Origin: Paratissierella segnis
GTDB taxonomy: Bacteria; Bacillota; Clostridia; Tissierellales; Tissierellaceae
Assembly: GCF_014385195.1 (NCBI RefSeq)
Contig: NZ_JACRTG010000018.1
Span: forward strand, 1-64,000
Direction: 5' to 3'
Length of the DNA stretch: 64,000 nucleotides
Shown here: piece by piece, positions 45,045 to 53,704 of the stretch
How the letters are laid out: each line of letters starts with the position of its first letter
Numbering within the stretch: position 1 is the stretch's first letter
Made by a program: the position numbers and the translations under genes
The notes under the pieces: model-generated
What the model saw: the letters and a program-made list of their open reading frames with translations, nothing else
Database searches by the model: none
Told to the model about the DNA's origin: nothing

Positions 45045-45515
45045 TTGAAGAAAATTGTTTTTTTTAGAATTGATGAAAGGCTAATTCATGGTCAAATTGT
45101 AACTTCATGGTTAAATTCTGTAAAATGTGACACAATTGTTGTGGCAGATGATAAGGCAACTAAAGATCTGTTTTCTAAGACAGTATATAGCATGGCTGTT
45201 CCTCGTGATTATAAGTTTATTTTATCTACTGTTGATGATGCTATTACATATTTAAAGGATAATGGATCTGAAGATGTATTTTTAATTGCTGGTAATATTC
45301 ATGCTGCTGAACTACTAATTAATGCTTTGAATTTATCTTCTGTGAATCTTGGATATCTAGGAAGTCATCCAGGAAGAATGAAATATGATAAATCATTATT
45401 TTTAAGTCAAGAAGATTTGGTAATAATTAAAAGATTATTAAATAAGGGAATTGAAATTTTTGTTCAGAATGTATCGACTGAAAGAAAAAAGAATATTAAT
45501 TCGATAATTAAATAA
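45045..45515 (+). CDS. PTS mannose-family EIIB
   Basis: This phosphocarrier (156 residues) has the phosphorylated histidine H15 in RIDERLIHGQIVTSW, the signature of Man-family EIIB. TTG start behind GAGGAGGGGAGG. It is about 200 nt from its neighbours on both sides, an unusually loose spacing for a PTS operon. Confidence 0.9.
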   Translation: MKKIVFFRIDERLIHGQIVTSWLNSVKCDTIVVADDKATKDLFSKTVYSMAVPRDYKFILSTVDDAITYLKDNGSEDVFLIAGNIHAAELLINALNLSSVNLGYLGSHPGRMKYDKSLFLSQEDLVIIKRLLNKGIEIFVQNVSTERKKNINSIIK

Positions 45516-45721
45516 TTTGCTTTTATATGTATTAATCTCGATTTAATAATACTAATATTATCAATATAATTAATGATTAATCATATTAGAAAATTTATTA
45601 TGAAAACATTTACTATGTAACTAGATTTATTATTTAAGATAGGGGATTTTTAATTATATTTAAATTTTAGTATATTCTATTAGAGCAAATAAGAATTACA
45701 ACAAATATAAGGGGGATGAAT

Positions 45722-46462
45722 ATGATGTTAATACAAGCTTTGCTTATAGCTACATGGGTTGTAATAGCGTTTATTGATGAAGAAACATTACAATTTCAAT
45801 TAATGAGACCAATAGTGACTGGACCTATTGTAGGATTGATTTTAGGAGATTTAGGAACTGGACTAGCAGTTGGTGCAGCTATAGAATTAATGTTTATAGG
45901 AGTTGTATTTGTTGGAACTGCTGTTCCGCCGGATGCGTGCATTGCAGCTTCAGTTGCAACAGCATTTGCAGTTTATACAAAAACTGGAGTGGAAACTGCA
46001 GTTGCTCTTGCACTTCCAATAGCAATGATAGGTCAAGTAATAAGCACGATTAAATATACAGTTGTAAATGTAGCCTTCCATAAATGGACAGATCGTGAGG
46101 CTTCAAAAGGTAATAGTAGAGGAGTATTATTTTCTTTGTTATTACCACCATTAGCTAATATTGTTTTATATGGTATACCTGTATTTTTAGCTGTTTATTT
46201 TGGTTCTGATTACATAACATCACTTATAAATTTGTTACCTGAAACATTTATTGATGGACTTGCAATTGGTGGGGGCATGATTGGTGCTGTTGGGTTTGCA
46301 TTATTATTGACAACCCTTAAAGGTAAAGGATTATGGCCATATTTTATTATAGGGTTTATTTCTTCATCTTTTCTTGGATTAAATATGCTAGCGATTGGTT
46401 TAATATCGGCAGTATGTTGTGGTTTGCATGCTTATTTTACAAACGCTAAAAATGTAGTTTAG
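45722..46462 (+). CDS. PTS mannose-family EIIC
   Basis: This membrane subunit (about 246 residues) shows the typical VVIAFIDEETLQFQLMRPIVTGPIVG and LAVGAAIELMFIGVVFVG of Man-family EIIC. Three ATG codons lie at 45716, 45722 and 45725. The GGGGG at 45711-45715 suits the second or third better than the first, so 45722 is chosen. It forms the permease with EIID, which follows after 13 nt. Confidence 0.88.
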   Translation: MMLIQALLIATWVVIAFIDEETLQFQLMRPIVTGPIVGLILGDLGTGLAVGAAIELMFIGVVFVGTAVPPDACIAASVATAFAVYTKTGVETAVALALPIAMIGQVISTIKYTVVNVAFHKWTDREASKGNSRGVLFSLLLPPLANIVLYGIPVFLAVYFGSDYITSLINLLPETFIDGLAIGGGMIGAVGFALLLTTLKGKGLWPYFIIGFISSSFLGLNMLAIGLISAVCCGLHAYFTNAKNVV

Positions 46463-46475
46463 GAGGGCAAGTTAA

Positions 46476-47306
46476 ATGGAAACAAAAGTTAAAAAAACAA
46501 CAAAAGAAAGATTAACAAAAAAGGAACTTTGGGCTATTTTTCGTCGTTGCTTTTTAGTAAGAGCCCATAATGATTTCGAAAAGTTTCATGCTGGAGGATT
46601 TATAAATGCCTTAGTTCCTGTGTTTGATAAGTATTATCCAAACACAGAGGATAAAGCAAAAGCTATGATGCGACATTCAGAATTATTCTTGACACATCCG
46701 CAATTAGAAGCTTGGACAGTAGGAATTGCTGCTTCAATGGAGGAACGTTTGGCAATTGATGGTGATATTGATCAAGATAGTATTCAAAGTGTTAAAACTG
46801 CATTAATGGGTCCGATTGCTGCACTCGGTGATAGCTTAATTAATGGAACAGCAAGACCATTATTAGCAGGTATAGCCTGCTCTTTAGCAATTCAAGGAAG
46901 CACAATTGGTATTTGGTTATTTGTTATTATCATGGGTAGTATATCTGTTATTAATCGTTATACAGGTGTTTTTATAGGTTACAAGAAAGGTTCCGAATTT
47001 ATTAGTGATATCCACGAATCAGGGATTATTTATCGTTTAACTGATTTAGCTTCAGTTGCAGCCTATACAATTATTGGTGGATTTATTCCTGGTGTTGTGT
47101 CATTTTCATTACCATTTACATATGAAGTAGGTGGGGAGGTTATATCTGTACAAGACAATTTAAATGCTCTTATCCCTGGATTATTGCCATTATGCTTGAC
47201 ATTGCTAATGTTTTTCTTTATTAAAAAGAAAAAGATTAATCCATTAATACTAATGTTTACGGTATTGGCAATTGGTGTTGTCGGCCATTATGTTGGTATC
47301 CTCTAG
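46476..47306 (+). CDS. PTS mannose-family EIID
   Basis: This is the second membrane subunit (276 residues). It begins with a basic segment (TKKELWAIFRRCFLVRAHNDFEK) and shows MMRHSELFLTHPQLEAW, MEERLA and MGPIAALGDSLINGT, all EIID family marks. Its C-terminus is a membrane helix. It uses CGT arginine codons several times (for example at 46542-46547), unlike the AGA/AGG habit of the flanking chromosome, which hints at transfer. Confidence 0.9.
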   Translation: METKVKKTTKERLTKKELWAIFRRCFLVRAHNDFEKFHAGGFINALVPVFDKYYPNTEDKAKAMMRHSELFLTHPQLEAWTVGIAASMEERLAIDGDIDQDSIQSVKTALMGPIAALGDSLINGTARPLLAGIACSLAIQGSTIGIWLFVIIMGSISVINRYTGVFIGYKKGSEFISDIHESGIIYRLTDLASVAAYTIIGGFIPGVVSFSLPFTYEVGGEVISVQDNLNALIPGLLPLCLTLLMFFFIKKKKINPLILMFTVLAIGVVGHYVGIL

Positions 47307-47352
47307 GTGGTAGTATTTTAATATATACTACTTATAAAAGAAATTAAGTTAA

Positions 47353-47407
47353 AGGAGAAGGGATTTATATTATTTCTAACGTTAGAAATAATATACTCTT
47401 TTCTCCT
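47353..47407 (+). repeat. Large nested palindrome between EIID and epimerase genes
   Basis: A perfect 30-bp palindrome (47366-47395, half-site TATATTATTTCTAAC) is enclosed by outer arms AGGAGAA (47353-47359) and TTCTCCT (47401-47407). In RNA it would form a long stem. It may be a terminator-like or processing structure that tunes expression of the distal genes, or a dimer binding site. Confidence 0.7.
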
Positions 47408-47518
47408 AAACTAATTTAGGTTGAAATTAACATGATAATAAAACCTTAGACATTTTGATTAATAATTAAATAAACAAATGAAAATAATTTTTAAATTTAC
47501 AGTATAGAGGAGATTACT

Positions 47519-48169
47519 ATGAAAAAGATACTTTGCCCTTCTATGATGTGTGCTGATTTTGACAATCTTAAAAAAGAAGTTGAACTTCTTGATGAAGCTG
47601 GAGCAGATATGTTTCATTGTGATATCATGGATGGTGTTTTTGTACCTAACATGGCATTAAGCCCTTACGATGTTGAGTGTATTAAAAGAAATACAAAAAA
47701 ACCCGTAGATGTACATTTAATGGTAAGTAATGTTGAGATTGTTTGTGATATTTATATTGATTTAAATATAGATATTATTTACATTCATCCAGAAAGTAGT
47801 TTTCATATATCAAAAACGCTTTTACGGATTAAAGAAGCAGGAATAGCACCTGGCATTGCAATCAGTCCTGATGTTTCAATTGAAACTGTTAAGGAGTTAT
47901 TACCTTTGGTCGATTATATTATGATAATGACTGTGAACCCAGGATTTTCAGGACAAGTTTATTTACAATATGTAAATGACAAGATTGATAGAATTATTAA
48001 AATACGCAAGGATTATGGATTTAAAATAATGTTGGATGGTGCAATTTCAGATAAAATAATTCAAACTTTGACACAAAAAGGTGTGGATGGTTTTGTGCTA
48101 GGAACTTCTGCACTCTTTAGGGAAGATAAAGATTATGAAACAGTTTTAGCCAAATATAGGAAATTATAG
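47519..48169 (+). CDS. Ribulose-phosphate 3-epimerase family protein
   Basis: This TIM-barrel epimerase (216 residues) has the metal-site residues of the family: FHCDIMDGVFVPN (His and Asp), VDVHLMV (His) and MLDGAIS (Asp), plus NPGFSGQ and VLGTSALF at the phosphate site. It inverts C3 of a ketose phosphate. The PTS context suggests a specialised role, for example on allulose-6-phosphate or another ketose, rather than the housekeeping pentose-phosphate epimerase. That role is inference. Confidence 0.85.
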   Translation: MKKILCPSMMCADFDNLKKEVELLDEAGADMFHCDIMDGVFVPNMALSPYDVECIKRNTKKPVDVHLMVSNVEIVCDIYIDLNIDIIYIHPESSFHISKTLLRIKEAGIAPGIAISPDVSIETVKELLPLVDYIMIMTVNPGFSGQVYLQYVNDKIDRIIKIRKDYGFKIMLDGAISDKIIQTLTQKGVDGFVLGTSALFREDKDYETVLAKYRKL

Positions 48170-48239
48170 AATCATTATTAGGACATATATATTTAATAGA
48201 AAGGAAATAGCAGGATATAAATACTGTTTAGGTAAAAAT

Positions 48240-48632
48240 ATGGTTGGAATTGTGTTAATTAGTCATGGAAAAATGGCTCAAGGCATGTTAGATTCAGCAA
48301 AAGTTTTATTTGGGGAATTAGCTCAAGTAGTGTCTGTAGAATTAAATGTAGATGATAGTCCAGAAGATTTCCGAATAAAATTAAGCAATGCGATAAAAAA
48401 AGTTGATATAGGGGATGGGGCTGTTGTTTTAGCAGATTTATATGGTGGGACTCCAAGTAATCAGGCAGCTTATATTGCATGTAATAATGTCCAAGTTATA
48501 TCAGGTATGAATTTAACAATTTTTCTGGAATTACTTTCCATGCGTTTAAATGATTTGGTGGAAGTAGAGAAATTAGTTGAATATGGTAAAAATGGCATTG
48601 TGCATATTAATAAAATATTAGGTATTGAATAG
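48240..48632 (+). CDS. PTS mannose-family EIIA
   Basis: This phosphocarrier of 130 residues starts MVGIVLISHGKMAQGM, with the active histidine H9. It also shows VVLADLYGGTPSNQAA, the second EIIA-Man landmark. It completes the Man-type system with EIIB, EIIC and EIID. The RBS is poor (GGTAAAAAT), so its translation start is less firm than the family. Confidence 0.88.
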   Translation: MVGIVLISHGKMAQGMLDSAKVLFGELAQVVSVELNVDDSPEDFRIKLSNAIKKVDIGDGAVVLADLYGGTPSNQAAYIACNNVQVISGMNLTIFLELLSMRLNDLVEVEKLVEYGKNGIVHINKILGIE

Positions 48633-48810
48633 AATTTTTATTATCTTTAATAAAGTAAATTTTTTATAAAAGGATATAAAAGAAATCGGAAATATAGAAT
48701 TGGGAAAGAATTTAATAAGATTTTCGTAAATTATTTATAAAGATGGTTTTCATAAGTTGAACTGACCCTTGTCAAGTAGACAATCAATTCAATTAAAAAA
48801 TTTATGTACA

Positions 48811-49281
48811 TTAGGGTACATGGTTTCTATATTCTAACGAAGCCATGCACCCTAATCTTTTTTGAAATCTTTCTTCATTATAAAATTTAATATATTCAAT
48901 TATCCGTTCCCTTAAAGCTTCCAGTGTTTTGAAAGATTTACCATAATACATCTTAGTTTTTAAAGCACCAGAGAACTCCCCCATAGGCCCATTATCAATA
49001 CATTTACCTACTCTAGACATACTTTGAGTCATGCCTGCTTTTTCTATCCTACTTTTAAAGATATTACTAGTATACTGAAAACCCCTGTAATTATGAAATA
49101 TTGATTTAGCTTCAGGATGTTTTTTAAATGTTCTATCAAACATTTTAAATACTAATTGGTTATTATTTTTAAAGGATATTTTATATTCAATAATACTATT
49201 GTCGTATAAATCCATAATTGGATTTAAATAGAGTTTTCTATTATCTCCAGGAAGTGAAAACTCAGCTACATCTCTATACCA
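48811..49281 (-). pseudogene. IS3-family transposase orfB, C-terminal remnant
   Basis: The frame reads KWYRDVAEFSLPGDNRKL, then LNPIMDLYDNSIIEYKIS, NYRGFQYTS and FYNEERFQKRLGCMASLEYR, all from the DDE integrase core of IS3 orfB. The N-terminal part, including the HTH_21 segment and the sequence before the first catalytic Asp, is absent. There is no start codon at the junction. Confidence 0.8.
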
Positions 49282-49598
49282 TTATACCATTTATTAACCC
49301 AATCACTGAGCATCCCTACAGCTATATTATATTTGACAGCTAAATCTGTTGTAGAACCTTTACCAGAGATATATTCTTCAACTACTGATAATTTAAACTC
49401 TTTTGCATATGATCTATTTCTATTTGATGTTTCGAATACATCGGGGCCATATTCTTTGTATTTAAGATACCATATTCGTATTGTTCCTTTTGTTGTTCCA
49501 ATCTCTTCAGCAATACTGGCAAAACTTCCATTTTCTTTTTCATAATCCTCACAAGCTTTAATATTTGCTTTCCCACTAAACTTTGATTTTCTTCCTAT
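49266..49598 (-). pseudogene. IS3-family orfA, start codon lost
   Basis: On the minus strand the frame (110 codons) reads GRKSKFSGKANIKACEDYEKENGS-like helix-turn-helix sequence up to LSDWVNKWYNGIEM. The codon at the expected start, 6 nt after GGAGGT, is ATA instead of ATG, so translation is probably lost or poor. It overlaps the orfB remnant at the deletion junction. Confidence 0.72.
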
Positions 49599-49662
49599 AA
49601 AAATACCTCCAAGTAGATAATCTAATCTTTAATTAATTAGACTGTCTATTTTGGAGGTATCA

Positions 49663-49964
49663 TATCATAAGTCGTGAGGCCATCTTTTTCTATTTTAAAT
49701 TAACATTACAATCAAGAACATTTATTATTAGGGACTAATTGCATAGTTAAATTTATAATTGTTTGATGGCAGACAAAATACTTATTATCTTAACAAATTT
49801 AATTTATTCTATTTTATGAAATTTATGTTTAATTTTGTGATTATTATTAAATAAAGCAGAAGGGTATAAAACATACATTCCATTGAATAATTTATATTCA
49901 TGAGGATTAAAATAACACAGATAGTATTTTATTTAATAAATTATTGTGATTATATAAATTTTAT
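49663..49964. other. AT-rich gap, nothing recognised
   Basis: About 300 bases with no open frame of note, no clear hairpin and no repeat apart from AT-rich runs. It separates the IS3 remnant from the end of the amidohydrolase gene. Confidence 0.4.
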
Positions 49965-50711
49965 CTATTTATTTAAATTCCATACCTTTAAAGCATTTGT
50001 TCTAAATATTTTCTCTTTGTCTTTCTCAGATAAATTCAAGTCATTAAATTTTACCATTTCAGCTTCAGCTGATTTATAAGGCCAATCTGTACCAAATAAA
50101 ATTCTTTCCGAACCTAATTCTTTAATTGCCTTATTAAGAATCGGTAATTCATATTGTCCTGAAGTATCAACATATATATTATCGAGTTTTTTTGCATATT
50201 CAACACAACTGTATCCTCCATTGAACATTCCTATGTGTGCAAACACAAATATCTGTTTGGGATGCTTTTCAGCAACTAAAGCCCACTGACTAGGCATAGA
50301 TAACGGAGTGCCACCGGTATGAGTGAGGATTGGTACATTATAAGGTTTGATCGCATCAATTACAGCATCTAAACTTTTTAAATTATCCGGATAATAGCCA
50401 TGTTTCCAAGAGTGCATTTTTATGCCTTTCAAACCTAATTCTGATAGGCAACGATGTACCTCATAAATAGCATTTTCCTCACGTGGATTAATAACACCAT
50501 AACCAATAATTCTATCAGGATATTTAGCAACACATTTTGCAATTATATCATTTAATGGCTTTGTCAGAACATTGTTAATAGTAGACAGACCACAGCGTTC
50601 AATATTAAATTTATCCATATAGGCAATTAAGTCCTCAACTGTATGAGTTGCTCCTGAGCTGCTTGTACCTAGGTGAAGATGATAATCATTAATTTTATAC
50701 AAATTTTTCAT
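49965..50711 (-). CDS. Amidohydrolase (amidohydrolase_2/TIM-barrel metal hydrolase)
   Basis: This hydrolase (248 residues) has the metal ligands of the amidohydrolase superfamily: HxH in NDYHLHLG (H11, H13), a central LKGIKMHSWKHG, His in PILTHTGG and FVFAHIG, and the catalytic Asp in LFGTDWPYKS. Such enzymes hydrolyse lactones, esters or amides, or decarboxylate. It faces the Man-type PTS operon from the other side and shares its operator motif, so it probably works on a product of the same sugar, for example as a lactonase. Substrate unknown. Confidence 0.83.
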   Translation of the reverse strand: MKNLYKINDYHLHLGTSSSGATHTVEDLIAYMDKFNIERCGLSTINNVLTKPLNDIIAKCVAKYPDRIIGYGVINPREENAIYEVHRCLSELGLKGIKMHSWKHGYYPDNLKSLDAVIDAIKPYNVPILTHTGGTPLSMPSQWALVAEKHPKQIFVFAHIGMFNGGYSCVEYAKKLDNIYVDTSGQYELPILNKAIKELGSERILFGTDWPYKSAEAEMVKFNDLNLSEKDKEKIFRTNALKVWNLNK

Positions 50712-50752
50712 CCTTTCTATTTTATACTATCCTGTGTTAATCCTCATAATTC

Positions 50753-50782
50753 ATTATACTACAAAATACAGGATATTGTAAA
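50753..50782 (-). promoter_or_regulatory. Promoter with shared operator upstream of the amidohydrolase gene
   Basis: On the minus strand TTTACA (50777-50782) and TATAAT (50753-50758) are 18 nt apart. The 21-bp element in the spacer (50760-50780, arms TACAATATCC and GTATTTTGTA) matches the Man-PTS operator at 44030-44050 in 17 of 21 positions and is also an imperfect palindrome. Confidence 0.72.
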
Positions 50783-50869
50783 TTGATTTTAATGATTATC
50801 TGAAAATATTTAATATTTGTTGACGATACAATATCTACAAGTGATATAATACATTTGCGTGATGAAATA

Positions 50870-50889
50870 ACAAGGTGTATTTTCACCTT
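50870..50889 (-). terminator. Terminator of the flippase gene
   Basis: CAAGGTG / CACCTTG stem with a short loop, followed on the minus strand by TTATTT. The stem includes the last codons of the gene. Confidence 0.6.
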
Positions 50890-52424
50890 GATTTTAAAAT
50901 CCTCTTTAAAAAATCTTTTGGTATAGCTTTAGTTAAGATTAAAACAAATATATAGGATAAGCCGGCAATCATTAAACAAAAAATAAAAGCAAATAAATTT
51001 CCATTTTGAAGATGGCTCAAATCATAGGTAGTCATTTTAATATATCCAATCATAAATACAGATGCAATGAATGGCTTTCCGATTATATCGAAATAATCCA
51101 ATTTTAATCTTATTACCTTTTTTAAAGTAGCTATATTCAATAATATTACAACAATATGTGATATGAAAAAGGATATAAAGTACCCATTTATGCCCAAATT
51201 GGGATTTCCAACCAAGAAATATATAAGTATTACATTCAGTATCATCATAAACAACCTATTAAAGGTCGCAGCAACATGTTTATTTAGCCCATATAAGATT
51301 CCCGATAAGATATGCTGTAATGCTAGAAGGATAGTACCATATCCCATTATATGAATATAGTCTGCCACAATAGGATCGTTGTATAAGAATATAGCTAAAG
51401 GCTTTGAAAGGAAAACGTAAACAAACATCAAAGGAACTGACATAAGGAAAGTAGCTTTGATAGCCAGTCTAATATCATTTCTCATATCGTTGTATTTTTT
51501 TAGCACCATTTGCTCCGATAGACTGGGTATGAGATTAGTAACCAAAGATGATGTAAACATAAAAGATAAACCTATTAAGGGCATTGCCATGCCATTTATT
51601 CTTCCCAAGGTAGCAATAGATTCACTTATTGTATATCCGGCCGCATTAAGTCTGGAAGGTATAAGAAGAGTATTAGAAAAGTTTAATAATACTTCCAATA
51701 AACCTGAAACTGTCAATGGAAATGATACTAGCAAAATCTTTGATAATAGCATGAAACTATTGTTATCTTTATTGGGGCTATTTATTTTGTATGTATAATG
51801 TTTCTTTTTAGAGACGTATGAAAATAGAAGGTCAAAAAATTCTCCAATACTTATTCCGAATAATGCTATCATTGTACCATGTATAGGCTCTACCGGTTTA
51901 ATCAACATGAGAATTCCGATTATAATTATAAATCTTGCAAAATGTTCAATTATCTGTGCTATGCTAGGAAATATTACATTTCTCATACCGTAGAAATAAG
52001 CTCTAAAGACATTGCTTAAGGAAAGAATTATAATAGCAGGAGCTAAGGAATATACTCCATAAAGCAAGTATTCGTTTTTAAATACCTTAATTGCAATGGA
52101 GTCGGAAAAAATTAAAAGTATTGTAGCGAGAATAAGGGATACGAAAAAATTGAATACAATGGTTGATCTGTATATATTTTCGACATTTTGCTTATTGCCT
52201 TTAGAATTTTCTTCAGCAACGAGTTTAGTTATAGATGTTGGTATGCCTGATGTGGTGATAGTATTAAAAATCATTAAAGTTGAAAGCCCTATTTGAAACC
52301 ATCCTATTGCCTCTGCTCCAAGAATATTTGATAATGATACATCATATACAAAATCAATTATTCTATTTACTATATTTAAAATCAACATAACTGTTGACCC
52401 ATATACAAATCCGTTTTTAGTCAA
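50883..52424 (-). CDS. SpoVB-like MOP-family lipid/polysaccharide flippase
   Basis: This integral membrane protein has 513 residues and about 13-14 helices. The N-terminus (GSTVMLILNIVNRIIDFVYDVSLSNILGAEAIGWFQIG) and SNVFRAYFYGMRNVIFPSIAQIIEHFARF match the stage V sporulation protein B group, which moves lipid-linked precursors across the membrane, in sporulation for cortex formation. Other MOP exporters (MurJ, Wzx) are related, but the SpoVB-like features are clearer. It stands divergent to serC. Confidence 0.87.
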   Translation of the reverse strand: MTKNGFVYGSTVMLILNIVNRIIDFVYDVSLSNILGAEAIGWFQIGLSTLMIFNTITTSGIPTSITKLVAEENSKGNKQNVENIYRSTIVFNFFVSLILATILLIFSDSIAIKVFKNEYLLYGVYSLAPAIIILSLSNVFRAYFYGMRNVIFPSIAQIIEHFARFIIIIGILMLIKPVEPIHGTMIALFGISIGEFFDLLFSYVSKKKHYTYKINSPNKDNNSFMLLSKILLVSFPLTVSGLLEVLLNFSNTLLIPSRLNAAGYTISESIATLGRINGMAMPLIGLSFMFTSSLVTNLIPSLSEQMVLKKYNDMRNDIRLAIKATFLMSVPLMFVYVFLSKPLAIFLYNDPIVADYIHIMGYGTILLALQHILSGILYGLNKHVAATFNRLFMMILNVILIYFLVGNPNLGINGYFISFFISHIVVILLNIATLKKVIRLKLDYFDIIGKPFIASVFMIGYIKMTTYDLSHLQNGNLFAFIFCLMIAGLSYIFVLILTKAIPKDFLKRILKSR

Positions 52425-52594
52425 GGAATCACCCCATTAAGAACTTTATTAAATTTATATGTGAAAATTAGAAGATAATGCAAAAATCATTTGAATATCA
52501 AAAGCAATGAAAAATCAAAATATTTATTAATTTCCGACTCATGTTGGGTATATATAATATAGTGTGAAAAAATCTTATATAGGGGGAGATATGA

Positions 52595-53677
52595 ATGGAT
52601 AGAATTTATAACTTTTCAGCAGGACCATCAATGCTTCCGGTGGAAGTGCTCAAAAAAGCAAGTAAAGAGATGTTAAATTACAACAATACGGGAATGTCAG
52701 TTATGGAAATGAGTCACAGAAGCAAGGTATATGGCGAAATTATAAAAGAGACGGAAAGTAGATTCAGAAAGATGATGGGTATTCCGGATAATTATAAAAT
52801 TTTATTTCTTCAAGGCGGAGCAACTCTGCAATTTTCTATGGTTCCAATGAACCTTCTAACGAAAAGCGGAATGGCTGATTATGTAATTACCGGGAATTTT
52901 TCAAAAAAGGCATATGAAGAAGCTACTAAATATGGGAAAATAAACATTGCCGGCTCAACAAAGAATGAAAACTTCAGCAGAATTCCAACTCAAAAAGAAC
53001 TAAATTTAGATATAAATGCAGACTATTTGCATTTATGTACAAACAACACAATCTATGGGACAACGTGGAAATACATACCGAAGACAGGAAGTGTGCCTAT
53101 AGTTGCTGATATGTCATCTTGTATATTGTCAGAGCCCGTTGATGTTTCTAAATATGGGCTGATTTATGCCGGCGCACAGAAGAACATGGGACCGGCAGGA
53201 CTCACAGTTGTTATAATCAGGGAGGACTTAGCAGGTAAGACATTACCGGGAACCCCTGTTATGCTTGACTATTCCATTCAGATTAAAAATGAATCCATGT
53301 ACAATACTCCTCCGACATATGGGATTTATATATTAAAATTGGTATTGGAATGGCTTGAGGATTTGGGCGGATTAGAAGGAATGAAAGAAATAAATAAAAA
53401 CAAGGCAAATTTGTTATATTCTTACTTGGAAGAAAGTAAATTGTTTAAATCCACAGTATCTAAAGATGACAGATCAATGATGAATGTAACCTTTATAACA
53501 GGGGATGCAGATTTGGATAGTAAATTCGCTAAAGAAGCGGAGTCAAAAGGTTTTGCAAACGTAAAGGGACACAGAGCTGTTGGAGGAATGAGGGCTTCAA
53601 TATATAATGCTATGCCTACAGAGGGCGTTGAAGCATTGGTTGAATTTATGAAAGAATTTGAAATGAAAAACAGATAA
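52595..53677 (+). CDS. serC: Phosphoserine aminotransferase
   Basis: This class V aminotransferase (360 residues) makes 3-phosphoserine from 3-phosphohydroxypyruvate. It starts RIYNFSAGPSMLPVEVL and carries the PLP lysine K196 in LIYAGAQKNMGPAGLTVV. Other family marks are EMSHRSKVYG, FLQGGATLQFSMVPMN, TNNTIYGT and GHRAVGGMRASIYNAMP. serA follows after 27 nt, forming the serine pathway pair. Confidence 0.95.
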   Translation: MDRIYNFSAGPSMLPVEVLKKASKEMLNYNNTGMSVMEMSHRSKVYGEIIKETESRFRKMMGIPDNYKILFLQGGATLQFSMVPMNLLTKSGMADYVITGNFSKKAYEEATKYGKINIAGSTKNENFSRIPTQKELNLDINADYLHLCTNNTIYGTTWKYIPKTGSVPIVADMSSCILSEPVDVSKYGLIYAGAQKNMGPAGLTVVIIREDLAGKTLPGTPVMLDYSIQIKNESMYNTPPTYGIYILKLVLEWLEDLGGLEGMKEINKNKANLLYSYLEESKLFKSTVSKDDRSMMNVTFITGDADLDSKFAKEAESKGFANVKGHRAVGGMRASIYNAMPTEGVEALVEFMKEFEMKNR

Positions 53678-53704
53678 TCCAAGTTGATATAAGGGGGAAT
53701 TGAA

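Larger units (their letters stand above)
48763..49662 (-). mobile_element. IS3-family element remnant with internal deletion
   Basis: The ends are inverted repeats beginning TGA: TGACCCTTGTCAAGTAGACA (48763) and, on the minus strand, TGATACCTCCAAAATAGACA (from 49662). Both continue into similar AATTAATT-like bases. The element is only 900 bp, shorter than a complete IS3 relative. orfA joins directly to the middle of orfB at a direct repeat AATGGTATA (near 49272-49292), so the first part of the integrase is missing. It cannot move by itself. Confidence 0.8.

Noticed and set aside
49382..49576. 64-codon minus-strand frame in the IS3 remnant
   Set aside because: It is one frame off the real orfA reading, which shows the HTH sequence in another frame (49266-49598).
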